64,000 bases of DNA from assembly GCA_026419785.1 (NCBI GenBank), contig JAODTK010000067.1, positions 1 through 64,000 on the forward strand, read 5' to 3'. The DNA is from Sclerodactyla briareus. Its lineage: Eukaryota; Echinodermata; Holothuroidea; Dendrochirotida; Sclerodactylidae. Of the stretch, positions 35,921 to 45,959 are shown piece by piece (positions within the stretch are counted from its first letter, which is position 1; each line of letters starts with the position of its first letter). Both the position numbers and the translations under genes were made by a program. The notes under the pieces were generated by a model that saw nothing but the letters and a program-made list of their open reading frames with translations, was not told the origin of the DNA and made no database searches.

Positions 35921-37130
35921 AAATTCTTTAGAAATTCTTTAGAAATTCTTTAGAAATTCTTTAGAAATTCTTTAGAAATTCTTTAGAAATTCTTTAGAAA
36001 TTCTTTAGAAATTCTTTAGAAATTCTTTAGAAATTCTTTAGAAATTCTTTAGAAATTCTTTAGAAATTCTTTAGAAATTCTTTAGAAATTCTTTAGAAAT
36101 TCTTTAGAAATTCTTTAGAAATTCTTTAGAAATTCTTTAGAAATTCTTTAGAAATTCTTTAGAAATTCTTTAGAAATTCTTTAGAAATTCTTTAGAAATT
36201 CTTTAGAAATTCTTTAGAAATTCTTTAGAAATTCTTTAGAAATTCTTTAGAAATTCTTTAGAAATTCTTTAGAAATTCTTTAGAAATTCTTTAGAAATTC
36301 TTTAGAAATTCTTTAGAAATTCTTTAGAAATTCTTTAGAAATTCTTTAGAAATTCTTTAGAAATTCTTTAGAAATTCTTTAGAAATTCTTTAGAAATTCT
36401 TTAGAAATTCTTTAGAAATTCTTTAGAAATTCTTTAGAAATTCTTTAGAAATTCTTTAGAAATTCTTTAGAAATTCTTTAGAAATTCTTTAGAAATTCTT
36501 TAGAAATTCTTTAGAAATTCTTTAGAAATTCTTTAGAAATTCTTTAGAAATTCTTTAGAAATTCTTTAGAAATTCTTTAGAAATTCTTTAGAAATTCTTT
36601 AGAAATTCTTTAGAAATTCTTTAGAAATTCTTTAGAAATTCTTTAGAAATTCTTTAGAAATTCTTTAGAAATTCTTTAGAAATTCTTTAGAAATTCTTTA
36701 GAAATTCTTTAGAAATTCTTTAGAAATTCTTTAGAAATTCTTTAGAAATTCTTTAGAAATTCTTTAGAAATTCTTTAGAAATTCTTTAGAAATTCTTTAG
36801 AAATTCTTTAGAAATTCTTTAGAAATTCTTTAGAAATTCTTTAGAAATTCTTTAGAAATTCTTTAGAAATTCTTTAGAAATTCTTTAGAAATTCTTTAGA
36901 AATTCTTTAGAAATTCTTTAGAAATTCTTTAGAAATTCTTTAGAAATTCTTTAGAAATTCTTTAGAAATTCTTTAGAAATTCTTTAGAAATTCTTTAGAA
37001 ATTCTTTAGAAATTCTTTAGAAATTCTTTAGAAATTCTTTAGAAATTCTTTAGAAATTCTTTAGAAATTCTTTAGAAATTCTTTAGAAATTCTTTAGAAA
37101 TTCTTTAGAAATTCTTTAGAAATTCTTTAG
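35921..37130. repeat. 11-bp minisatellite: 110 perfect copies of AAATTCTTTAG
   Basis: 1,210 bp is exactly 110 x 11 and looks perfectly uniform. Joined to the first array by a 21-nt hinge (TATCCTATAGATTTTCTTTAG from 35,900). Aligned with that array, TTCTTTAGAAA versus TTCTATAGAGT agree at 8 of 11 positions, so one probably derives from the other. It ends abruptly at AAATTTGTGT. It is non-coding, with TAG in every plus frame and TAA in the minus frames. Confidence 0.98.
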
Positions 37131-37137
37131 AAATTTG

Positions 37138-37960
37138 TGTAAAAGGAAGAGTCTCTTTCGCACCTGTACGAATGGACAACGAAAAGTATCGATGAAAATG
37201 ACAGAAACATACAAAACAACAGCCAGAGTTGCTTCGATTTTAAACAATTTGACAAACAATTGATTTTGCTTGTGTGGCTATATGTATGATGGACATCCAT
37301 TCTTGAAAAACCAGGAGAGGTTAGCTCTAATCCAAGGTCGGATTCGGGTTTTCATATTTTCATAGTTGACCTTAATCAGTGGGAATCACAACTGGGACTC
37401 TGTGGAATCATTCGAAGGATATAACGCATGATTTATATTATTTTCATTATAGGAAACAGAGGAGAAATCATAGTCGAAACGAACATTGAAATATTTCAAA
37501 TAGTTTAATTCTGTTCAATTCTAGATTGACTTACCTACTTCTTACGACAAACAAACCAAGTATGCCTACGGCCTTCATAGAATCCATGTTAGACTAATGT
37601 CGGTAGATTTAAAACCGAGATAGTTTTGATGAAAGCGGAAAGAAAGGGATGTCGTAAACAAATTAAGTAAAACAATATGGATTTGAGGTTCCCCCCATAT
37701 TTACCTTAGTTCTAACAGTTTTCGCAATAAATAGCCGATATCGTGATTGCGTGTCTGTATCGCATTGCAATAAAGTAGATTAAGGTTACGGACTTGGATC
37801 GGAATTAGGTACGTTCAATCACTACTGAACACCTTGTAAAAAAGATGAGTACTAGCGCGCCGCTTTTACAGTTGCAAAAAATCAGGGATTATGACTAGAG
37901 CTTGCATTTCGAAGATTGTATCATGATAAAAACGCATGATAAATACAGATTACACAATGA
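37138..37960. repeat. Segmental duplication, copy A, part beyond the arrays
   Basis: 37,138-37,420 resembles 62,118-62,410 (ATGACAACGARAAGTAT, GAGGTTARGCTCTAAT) and 37,760-37,960 resembles 63,690-63,870 (GACT(T/A)GGATCGGAATT, ACCTTGTAAAA, GTTGCAAAAA). So the duplication resumes after the arrays, which are absent from copy C at this point. Confidence 0.6.
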
Positions 37961-38371
37961 GCTACACGCCAGCAAACGTGTCAAGAAGGCTGTTCAAGTA
38001 AGTTTAAATAATTTTGTCTGATATTTACAATAACCTATTCAGATTTATTAATCGTCCCGAAACAAAATTACAGAGGCTTTAGCTGAAATGCAAATAAAAT
38101 GCTTCTTAAGATTTAGTTGTTCACACTTCAGTCGCAAAGGAATTTGTTCTTCAGAGTTGACCACAAATTTACCCCATTGCCTATAAAAGCAATGATGATA
38201 CTTCAGGTACACATTATTTCAGACAACGTAAGCAAATGCCTAACATTATTCAACTGCATGAAGCCTTTTCTTAAGGATTCATGTGGACACATATTGTTAG
38301 CCAATTCTATAGGCAAGAGTAACACATATAGTTGATTTGGATAGTGTCGTATAACAAATAAAACGAAATTC

Positions 38372-38403
38372 GGGGGGGTTTTTGGGGGGGGGGGGGGGGG
38401 GGG
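38372..38403. repeat. G7-T5-G20 homopolymer tract
   Basis: CGGGGGGG, TTTTT, then twenty G and AAAAAG. Likely G-quadruplex-forming and prone to length error. Confidence 0.85.
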
Positions 38404-40885
38404 AAAAAGAATCGAATAAAGTTAAATGCGTGGAAAATATTATTCAACCTAAACTAGTGAAAACTGTTGTATCAGTACCTGTGACGAACTACCAACGTGT
38501 GGTGTGGTAGGTATGATATCTGGACGAACATTAACACAAAAATTCCTTCACCCTCCTAACATTTGAAAACTTTCGGAAAGTTTGTTGTTTTCAGTGAAAT
38601 TTGTTTGATATTATTTTTGAAAATGAAATACAAAACTGGTTTAGTAACAAGAAGAGAGAAACATAACTAGCGTTTATTATAGTAATTATTTTCTGTATTG
38701 AATTGGTAGAAGGTGGAATAGAAGTTAAAACAAACGGACCTTTATGTACCATTCAAGCCTCATTTTTAACTTGTTCGGTTATGGTTACTATAGAATGGTA
38801 TATAATTATAGAACAGTTTTCAGCACCGTGGACCAAGCAGAGGGTGAATTCGTAATATTGTATTTTAATTGAAATTGGGAAGGAAGAAGAGGTAGAAAAC
38901 ATACGAATGTACTCCACAAACTGGGATCTGAAGACAGTTGGCTAAGATGCTCGAAGTGAGGATTCCGAAACAGGAAAAGAATGAAAATGAACGTCATCTC
39001 GCAGTCTTGTAGCGTGGTAACGAACGAGGGATGCTATTGAACGATAATATTTGAAGGGACTCAGTTGGTGCTAAGCTACAGAATGGTGATTCTCTCACAG
39101 TATATGACAATGATTCAATGCCTCAATGATGCCAAGCTGAGTCTATTTACCCAAACTACGGGCAGACATGTACTGCCACCGAGAAACATCGAACCCTGAT
39201 ACTTGTAATAGAATGCGGAATTATGTCTCCAAGGAAACGTGACAGACAGGACACATTAAATTTCTGTAGTAGATTGAGTAATATTTATCACGAGGCTCAC
39301 TGATAATTACAGGAGACATGAAGAGCCATATGGACGGAAATTATGAATTGCGAGGGTCTAAAATACATGACAAAGCGTGATTACGGCATACAGCTGTAGT
39401 AGTGATACCTCAAGACCAACTGAACGGATACGGTTTCCACCCACGTTAATAAACTATTCTAGCCTTGCGGTTCCATTTCAGCTCACAGATAGGACCCATA
39501 TGAGCAGAATATATCCAGTTTAAGAAATGGAAGTGGGGGAGTGGGAGGGAGAGTGGTTGGTAGATTGGGCAATAGACCCGTGTACATATTCGTGTACGCA
39601 GTGGACAAGATCGTGCAATTGTTTTCCTTACTTTATTGCTATGCCACCGCTTTACACGTGAATAGTGTGAGTATGAGAGTTAATGCTAAATCGACAATGC
39701 CAGTCATCCATTATTAAGCATAGGAAATGTTACTAGGTTCTGAATAATTCAGTTCGCACATTGAGTGTTTATAACGACTCATAATCTTTAATAACTATCG
39801 TGATTGTTAGAAGAGGATTGAACTATGAAGCAGCAAGAAATTGAATGGAATGTTATTAGACGTTTCACATAAATCTCTTGAGGCTCTTTCTTAGAGCAGT
39901 CCGCACCTTTCTTAGCACACGTTCAGCTAGCCTGTTGATATGTGCGATTGATGTTTTCCGCGCCGTCTACAGCTTTCCGCTCCTATCGCCTGTAGTTCCT
40001 CCGATTTTGACCTCCAGCGGTTTAAGAGTAGAATCAACAAGCTGGATTTCTCCTCTTTATTTTAGTTGCTTGTGCTTGGGGTTGCCCCATTTTTGTTTGA
40101 ATTATGGGTTCGCCCTTCCTCATGTCACTTTGTTTAAAAAAAAAAAAAAAAAAAGCCTTTACACGCTGTTCACAGGAATGATGTAATACGCAATCGGCGG
40201 TTTGCCAAAACAACGCTGCAGGAGTTATTGGGGGTCTCGCTAGAGCCTAGCGAAACCACAACAATCGAACCCTATGCTGTAGGCTTATGTAACCAATCCT
40301 AATTTAGGGGGAAATGCTTTTGCCTGAATTACTGAAAGTTACCGGTATTTCTTGAATGTCTGGTGCGTACAGATGCTATGCTTGTCTTGTCTTTCTTGGT
40401 CTATGCCATTCACCAACTAGTGGTTTATCGCTTGCATTAAATATTGGAATTGAGCACTATTCTGTGCGGTATATGTATAGTACATTACTGCGCGCGAAAT
40501 GTTTCACTTTTTCGATAAACAACATAACTGACAGTACAGTTGTGATGTACACAATGTGTACTGGATAGTGTGTAAGTCACACGCAGTACTTATGTGTCGC
40601 ACCCGCGTGTTTTATAATGATTTACTATACATATACCGTACCGAATAGTGCTCACTTCCAATATTAACGTTTTGAAAAACTCTCTACTCTCTCTTTATTG
40701 GCAAAATTAACGTTTAAAACGAACCTTTTTATGCATTGATGTTTCAGACTCGTTCCAGTTATTCGTTCTAGTGTCATAAATAATAAATATGTTTTGCGAA
40801 ATGCAGATGTGTTCTATTCTCATCAATGTCTCCAGGAAGAACACCCGAAACTAGCCTCAGATGCCCGAGTGATTAGTAACACTAA
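38404..40885. other. No supported gene
   Basis: Unique-looking AT-rich DNA. The plus frame 39,878-40,186 ends in an A18 run and shows no domain. No repeats of note. Confidence 0.35.
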
Positions 40886-41215
40886 CTAAAACGTCGCACT
40901 ATCAACCTGCCTTGGGTTCTCTTGTTTGAGGAGGAACACGATAGCGCACCTAATCAACGATCCATTACTCTGCGTTTCCTCGTGCATGGTCTTTAGAATT
41001 TCGAGACTTTGTTTGGCAATTTCAGGTGGACGTTGACACATTTGTTTTGTGTATATGGCGCACCTAGTTCTAAACCAATGTTCCGGGAATTGCTCTGGAT
41101 TTTCCCTTTGCCTCGTGTCGTTTTGACATTTCCGAGTGGCTTTTGATTGAATCGGAAGTGATGGGCATCCTGGAAATATGATCGCAGTGCCCAATAACAA
41201 CAACAGTGGGGACAC
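40886..41215 (-). CDS. Possible secreted-protein exon (unrecognised)
   Basis: A minus-strand open frame of about 109 residues has a hydrophobic N-terminal run (SPLLLLLGTAIIFPG) like a signal peptide, then a polar, helix-prone part with five cysteines (RKCQND, RTRCAIY, KQMCQRPP, SLIRCA). It stays open upstream through WLLAVRQWLV. In this reading no ATG precedes the hydrophobic run, so the true start or an upstream splice is unknown. I recognise no family. Chance frames of this length occur in the window, so this is only a candidate. Confidence 0.22.
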   Translation of the reverse strand: MSPLLLLLGTAIIFPGCPSLPIQSKATRKCQNDTRQRENPEQFPEHWFRTRCAIYTKQMCQRPPEIAKQSLEILKTMHEETQSNGSLIRCAIVFLLKQENPRQVDSATF

Positions 41216-42540
41216 TAACCATTGCCGTACCGCTAGTAACCAGATACAAATAGGCCTGTCCTATTTTACTGCCATAACGAAAAATGAAGATTTATATCAA
41301 TCATGTTGCAATTGCCTCACTTTCCATCATTCTCAACCACATTGACAATTATGCAATAATGAGACTTTTGAAGGGATATTAGTTTTGTGGCACCTTTGGC
41401 GCGCCGCATGAAACTCTAGCAGGACTAACTACGCCTGTTGTTTTCAAGCCTCCTAGCTATTATATGTGACAGACTAGTGGGGTTGCGCGTACTCCTTTGG
41501 AGTAAAACATATTCCTCGATACCATAAACTTATGCAACTTTTTATCAAACGAACATCACATTGAATGAAAGAACGCTGAAAATTAAGGATTTAGGCATGT
41601 GATTGTTGTGAGATTTCCATCCAACACTACAAAAGTAGGTCCCCGGTGTTTCAATTCTGTGTTACACGATATCGTGCTTAATATCAGGTGTGTCTTATCG
41701 AAAACCTAAGCTTTAGATTTCCTGAATGACCTTAGCATGAGGTGAACGAATAATTGTTCACACATGCCATTTGATAATTAATCCAACGCAGAAAAGCCGC
41801 ATATCCTTCTGCCTCCTGTCTATAGGTATTCTGACACTGAGCTTTCCAAGTCAACGGAATAGGGAACCTTTGTCACCACTTTTTTTCTTGTTTCACCCCT
41901 AATAATAATAATAATAAAATAAAGTTTCAATATTCATGTTTTGACTACCCGTTTGTCTAATCAAAAGTTTCTGCCAAATCATAGGCAATATTGCAACAAC
42001 GTTCTTCCTGCGGAACCATGGAAGTCTTAATACGCAGACAAGACAGCATCGTTCAGACGAGACGGTAACTTTATCGCACAGTGTGCGACCTCCCCCCCCC
42101 CCCCCCCCCCTCCCCGTGGGGTTCTATTTTGGGTATCTCAGATGCTCACCTCACCAATAGGAGGGTTGGGAGAAGGTTTAATGCCGCACAATTTGACATT
42201 AGTGCGGCAAAAGCGAACTACTTTTTCAGGGCAAAATACATATACCGCAAACAAAACTGCGTCGCGCACTCTGACGCTACAATCTATCTTTTTCTTCCAG
42301 CAAATTTGGGACAAGATTTGTTGAGTGAGGTGTCAGGTACCGGTTCTCAAACTAAACATTTTACTGGGAACCAGGTGATATTGAGTTGAAATAATATTTT
42401 CATAGGCATTCCTATTCCTCACGAACTCCCTATCATCACGCTTGGAAGCCTTTAAAGCATTTCAATTTGGAAGGCGAGGTGTGAATTTACGTATATCAGT
42501 GGGGTATATGTATACGGAATATCATGCACTCCATTCACTC
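41216..42540. other. No supported gene; one C20 run
   Basis: A C-run of about 20 (42,092-42,111) creates a spurious poly-Pro frame. A short AAT microsatellite lies at 41,899-41,922. Confidence 0.4.
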
Positions 42541-42548
42541 ACAAACCG

Positions 42549-42615
42549 GTAATAATATAATAATAAGAATAATAATAATAATAATAAAATAATAATAATA
42601 ATAATAATAATAATA
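42549..42615. repeat. AAT microsatellite
   Basis: Interrupted (AAT)n with AAATAAT and AAGAAT breaks. Confidence 0.9.
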
Positions 42616-43069
42616 CAAATTCTCCTGCAGACATTCAGTTGAACGGTGCATTACAAGAATTGACACGACGGCATTTACCTCACATAAAGTACACTTTTTT
42701 AGCATGCTTGTTTTTTACTCTGATGTGAACGTTTTCAGTCGCACGCTGAAGAATTTGTGTATCCTGTAAATAACACCACCACGTTCATTCCCTATATATT
42801 TTTCAAGGTATATTTGCCGAGCATACAGGATCGAACCTATTTTTAGGCCCGGCAAAACTGCAAATCTGGATACTGCACCTCTTTGTCAGCTGCGAATCCT
42901 TCAACAGGTACACGGAATAAAGCAATGGCTCTTGGCAAAACCTAAAGTGGGGGTGGGGGTATCACACGCAGACGGCAACTTGCAAATCGCCTACCCTCGT
43001 TTGTCTCTGTTCCAATCCCTTGTGCTGAGCGTCAAGCGAGAAAGCAGTAGGCACTATTTTCTTCTTTGG

Positions 43070-43146
43070 TATGATCACACCGGAATTCGAACCCGCCTCC
43101 CGAGTGGAAGGCGACGCTCTACTAATTGTGCCAACCACTCGGTTGC
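43070..43146 (-). repeat. tRNA-derived SINE head beside FReD exon D
   Basis: On the minus strand a box A-like GAGTGGTTGGC (43,130-43,140) and a near-perfect box B GGGTTCGAATTCC (43,082-43,094) are correctly spaced. The region between can fold as GCCTTCC/GGGAGGC. No convincing cloverleaf ends are present, so a SINE head is favoured over a tRNA gene. Confidence 0.55.
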
Positions 43147-43185
43147 ATGTGTAATATTATAGAGTCAATGGGAGGACGTGCAATA

Positions 43186-43500
43186 AGGCCGTTAATGGAA
43201 AGAGACTCCATAACTAGATAACGGCGACATTCCACAGCATTGGTCCTAATTCCTCATCTCGCTCGAATTTTAATTTCCACGTGTTTGGTGTTGTAACTGT
43301 CTACCCGGGAAGAAGATTATACCACCTGATGCTTGATAGACCCGAGTAAGTAGTCCGGTGAGTTGTGTAATTGGCATCATTGGACAACCAAGCACATCGA
43401 CCACTTATATGAGTAGCATAGTTGAAACTACTATATCTGTCGTTGTCGCTGTCGTAGGTAGTAAATCACATGTTCTCGTGACTGGACAGAGCGTCGGAAT
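43186..43500 (-). pseudogene. Fibrinogen-related domain, detached last exon, copy D
   Basis: From acceptor ATTACTCAG (exon from 43,500) the minus strand reads DSDALSSHENM, a TGA, then FTTYDSDNDRYSS, the FReD calcium-loop region, largely in one frame. A degraded CQLHNS...YLLGS follows for the WWY...NLNGLYL motif, then a GGII...PG stretch and TWKLKFERDE near the C-terminus. In-frame stops and shifts make it a pseudogene. Intron-like sequence to about 43,640 still matches copy C, but the two upstream FReD exons were not found between here and the transposon at 44.0 kb. Confidence 0.72.
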
Positions 43501-44018
43501 CTGAGTAATGAACAGAGAATGGTGCATGACTATACCTAAGTATAGTGGTCATTGTTAGGTTTCCGTACAATCTAATTTTGTCATTTGAATAGCTTCTTTC
43601 TCACCATCCTGCGTTTATTTAGGATCAAGGAATTTTGCGGTTACATTGTATTACATGTTGGAATATAGTCGGTTTGTATAAACCCCATGCAGTGATAACT
43701 GCAGTAAGTGAAGTGAATAACCACGAGTTGGTGTTTGCATAGTACCAGACAAGACAAGACAAGAAAACCGCTAGTAAGGAACTACGGTAGTATTTCGAAC
43801 GCAATCTAGTTGGACTCGCTACTATTCTGTGACAATCGTTTAGCAATACTTGTGATAGATGAACCGTGAACTTTGATATGGTGCTACATTTCTTCATTAT
43901 TCCTAATGTGAATGTCACATTTGAAATATGTTCCCGTTGAATTGGTATAGTCACACTCATATTTGGAAGTGGTTCGAAGCGTTTTGATACTCCTTTCGTC
44001 AGATTTATTTCACTTTCG

Positions 44019-45332
44019 TATAAAGGTGCTTTTACTAGGCACGCGAATGTGCGAATAGATCGGAATACGCGTCAAAGACTATTTTTCGCTCCTGTGTTAT
44101 TCATATGGGTCTATTAATTAGGCACGCGATCCGCGAATGTGCGGATTTTTTTGTCGCGGGTCGCGACAAAAACCGAATTGTCCGGTGACAATTCAAATCG
44201 GGTGACGCGCGCGACAGCTCGCGATTTATGACCGATATGGAACGTCAAATGGGACACCGTATACTGAAAATTTCAGTATTTTGCTGCAAAATAGGCATTT
44301 CGTGTCACATGCATCGTGCAATTCCCTTATTCGCCTGTTAAATAGGCCTACATAGTCTATTGCATTATTCTAACTGTGCCATATGTTCGCATAGACGGAA
44401 TGATGAATTTTTTTAAGCGTTTCCTTTTATAAACTGATCGGTGGGAATTCTCCAAGATCTCGGGGAATCATTCCCCAATCGGGTTGGATAGATCGACTCG
44501 GGGAATCGATCAGCCCAGGGAATGTATATTTCTATCCTTCTTCTGACCACCCATGGTATGAAATAACCAAAACTACTGACCAACGTCATCCCGGAAATTG
44601 CTCACTGCATGTCTATTATAACCCATGTCACCTCATGCATGCTCCTCTAAATCTCTAAAAGCAAGGTGATTTCACTCTAATGAAGTAGTAACTAGCAAAC
44701 CGCGAATGTAAGTGGAATTTCACTCTAATAGAGTATCACTCTATAATGGGCGAAGATCCTACTCGTGCTCTCTATGGAAACATTGGCGTGGATGAATCAG
44801 CACACTTCGAATTCCTCTAAAGAGTGGAAAGTTATGCGCCCATAATGGCGAAGATTTTTCTATCCATATGAGTGAATGGAGTGGATGATCACACCCCGCA
44901 CACTTCATGGAGTGTGCATTCACTCTTTTGTTCTAAGAGTGTGTCGCCCATTTCGTTGGAAATTCTCGAAGCGACATACGGGCCCATAGCCATATAGGCC
45001 TATAGGCCCATAGCCCACAGTCGTTGTCGTCAATTGGGTGAACTGCGTCTCCTCTGTAATTTCTTCAATGGGGAAGGTATATCCTTTGGCAATAAGGACA
45101 TCTTGCCTAAATTGGTGTGCTTTTACGACGCCATGTTTTCTTGTCCGTTTTCCCCGCTAAATAGCCGCTCATTTAGTTCTGTGTTCCCCTGCGAATTTTA
45201 TTTCAAGAGTCGCGATTCGCGTGCCTAGTAAATACCCGCGCGACCACGCGATTCGACTTTCTGGGGAATCGCCTGTCGTTTTGCCTATTCGTCTATTCGC
45301 GCATTCGCGTGCCCTATAAAAGCAGCTTTACC
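44019..45332. mobile_element. Non-autonomous DNA transposon with about 40-bp terminal inverted repeats
   Basis: The left end (44,019-44,059: TAAAGGTGCTTTTAC, then GGCACGCGAATGTGCGAATA) is inverted at the right end (45,291-45,332: TATTCGCGCATTCGCGTGCC, then TAAAAGCAGCTTTACC). A second inner pair, GGCACGCGATCCGCG at about 44,131 and CGCGATTCGCGTGCC at about 45,210, repeats the same core in inverted order. A hairpin TTTTTGTCGCG/CGCGACAAAAA sits at about 44,148-44,172. No transposase frame is present. Superfamily and target-site duplication were not determined. Confidence 0.85.
44640..44960. repeat. Cluster of CACTCTA/TAGAGTG inverted motifs inside the transposon
   Basis: Repeated short inverted motifs such as CACTCTAATAGAGTATCACT, CCTCTAAAGAGTGG and ATGGAGTGTGCATTCACTC are spread over 300 bp, with GGCGAAGAT and GCGCCCATAATGG repeats. 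They may be internal binding sites or foldback structure of the element. Confidence 0.5.
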
Positions 45333-45384
45333 CAGAACCTTTTGACTTCGACGTTATAAGTGTGACTGCGATTTATCAGTGTTG

Positions 45385-45495
45385 TGCGGAGCAACACCGG
45401 TGTCGGTGTCGACACCGGTGTCGACACCATGTGGGTCTTGGTGTCAGTGATGGTGTCAGTGTCGAAGCAATGCGGTGTCGGTGTAGGACGACACG
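45385..45495. repeat. GGTGTCGGTGTCG minisatellite 1
   Basis: Imperfect GGTGTC hexamers on both strands, including the palindrome GACACCGGTGTCGACACC. Adjoins the right end of the DNA transposon. Confidence 0.8.
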
Positions 45496-45959
45496 GTTAT
45501 TTTTGTTTTCGTTAAATTGATTTCCCAGTATTTATGGATATAATTCAAGTCATTTTTCGGTTCTCCCCCCATTGAATATTCCTATTTTATCAGTGTCTCC
45601 TTATGTACAGGCACTAGGCTACCTACACTCATGAAGCCTGCAAATCTAGCTTCGGGCACTCTCACGGCGACTCCAATCACTCAGCCCTGCATTTTCCAAA
45701 GTTCAAGTTTCCAAAGTTTCAAGTTTAGTCACACACGTTCTCAAATCTTCAAATACAATACTTATGTTATATATGCAAAATTAAGCGTGGCAAGGCCCAG
45801 AAATAGTTAAAAATCTTTTCGAGCCCAAATAGAAAAGACTGAATATAAACAACTAGTTAACGTTTCATATGACTTACTATATAACAAAAGAAGTAAGGAA
45901 AATGAAAAGGCAATCCAACAAATCTAAGTGGGGATGGAGAAGTGAATTAAGACTTAATT

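Noticed and set aside
35921-37130. Heat-shock-element array (alternating TTC and GAA)
   Set aside because: The unit gives TTC-4-GAA-1-TTC spacing, whereas heat-shock elements need two bases between GAA and TTC blocks. No gene with a heat-shock promoter is near.
35416-37130. CRISPR array
   Set aside because: Units of 11 bp abut with no spacers, and the window is animal DNA. No Cas genes.
43082-43140. Functional tRNA gene
   Set aside because: Boxes A and B are present, but the acceptor and anticodon arms do not pair convincingly, and a similar sequence recurs beside another FReD fragment, as expected for a SINE.
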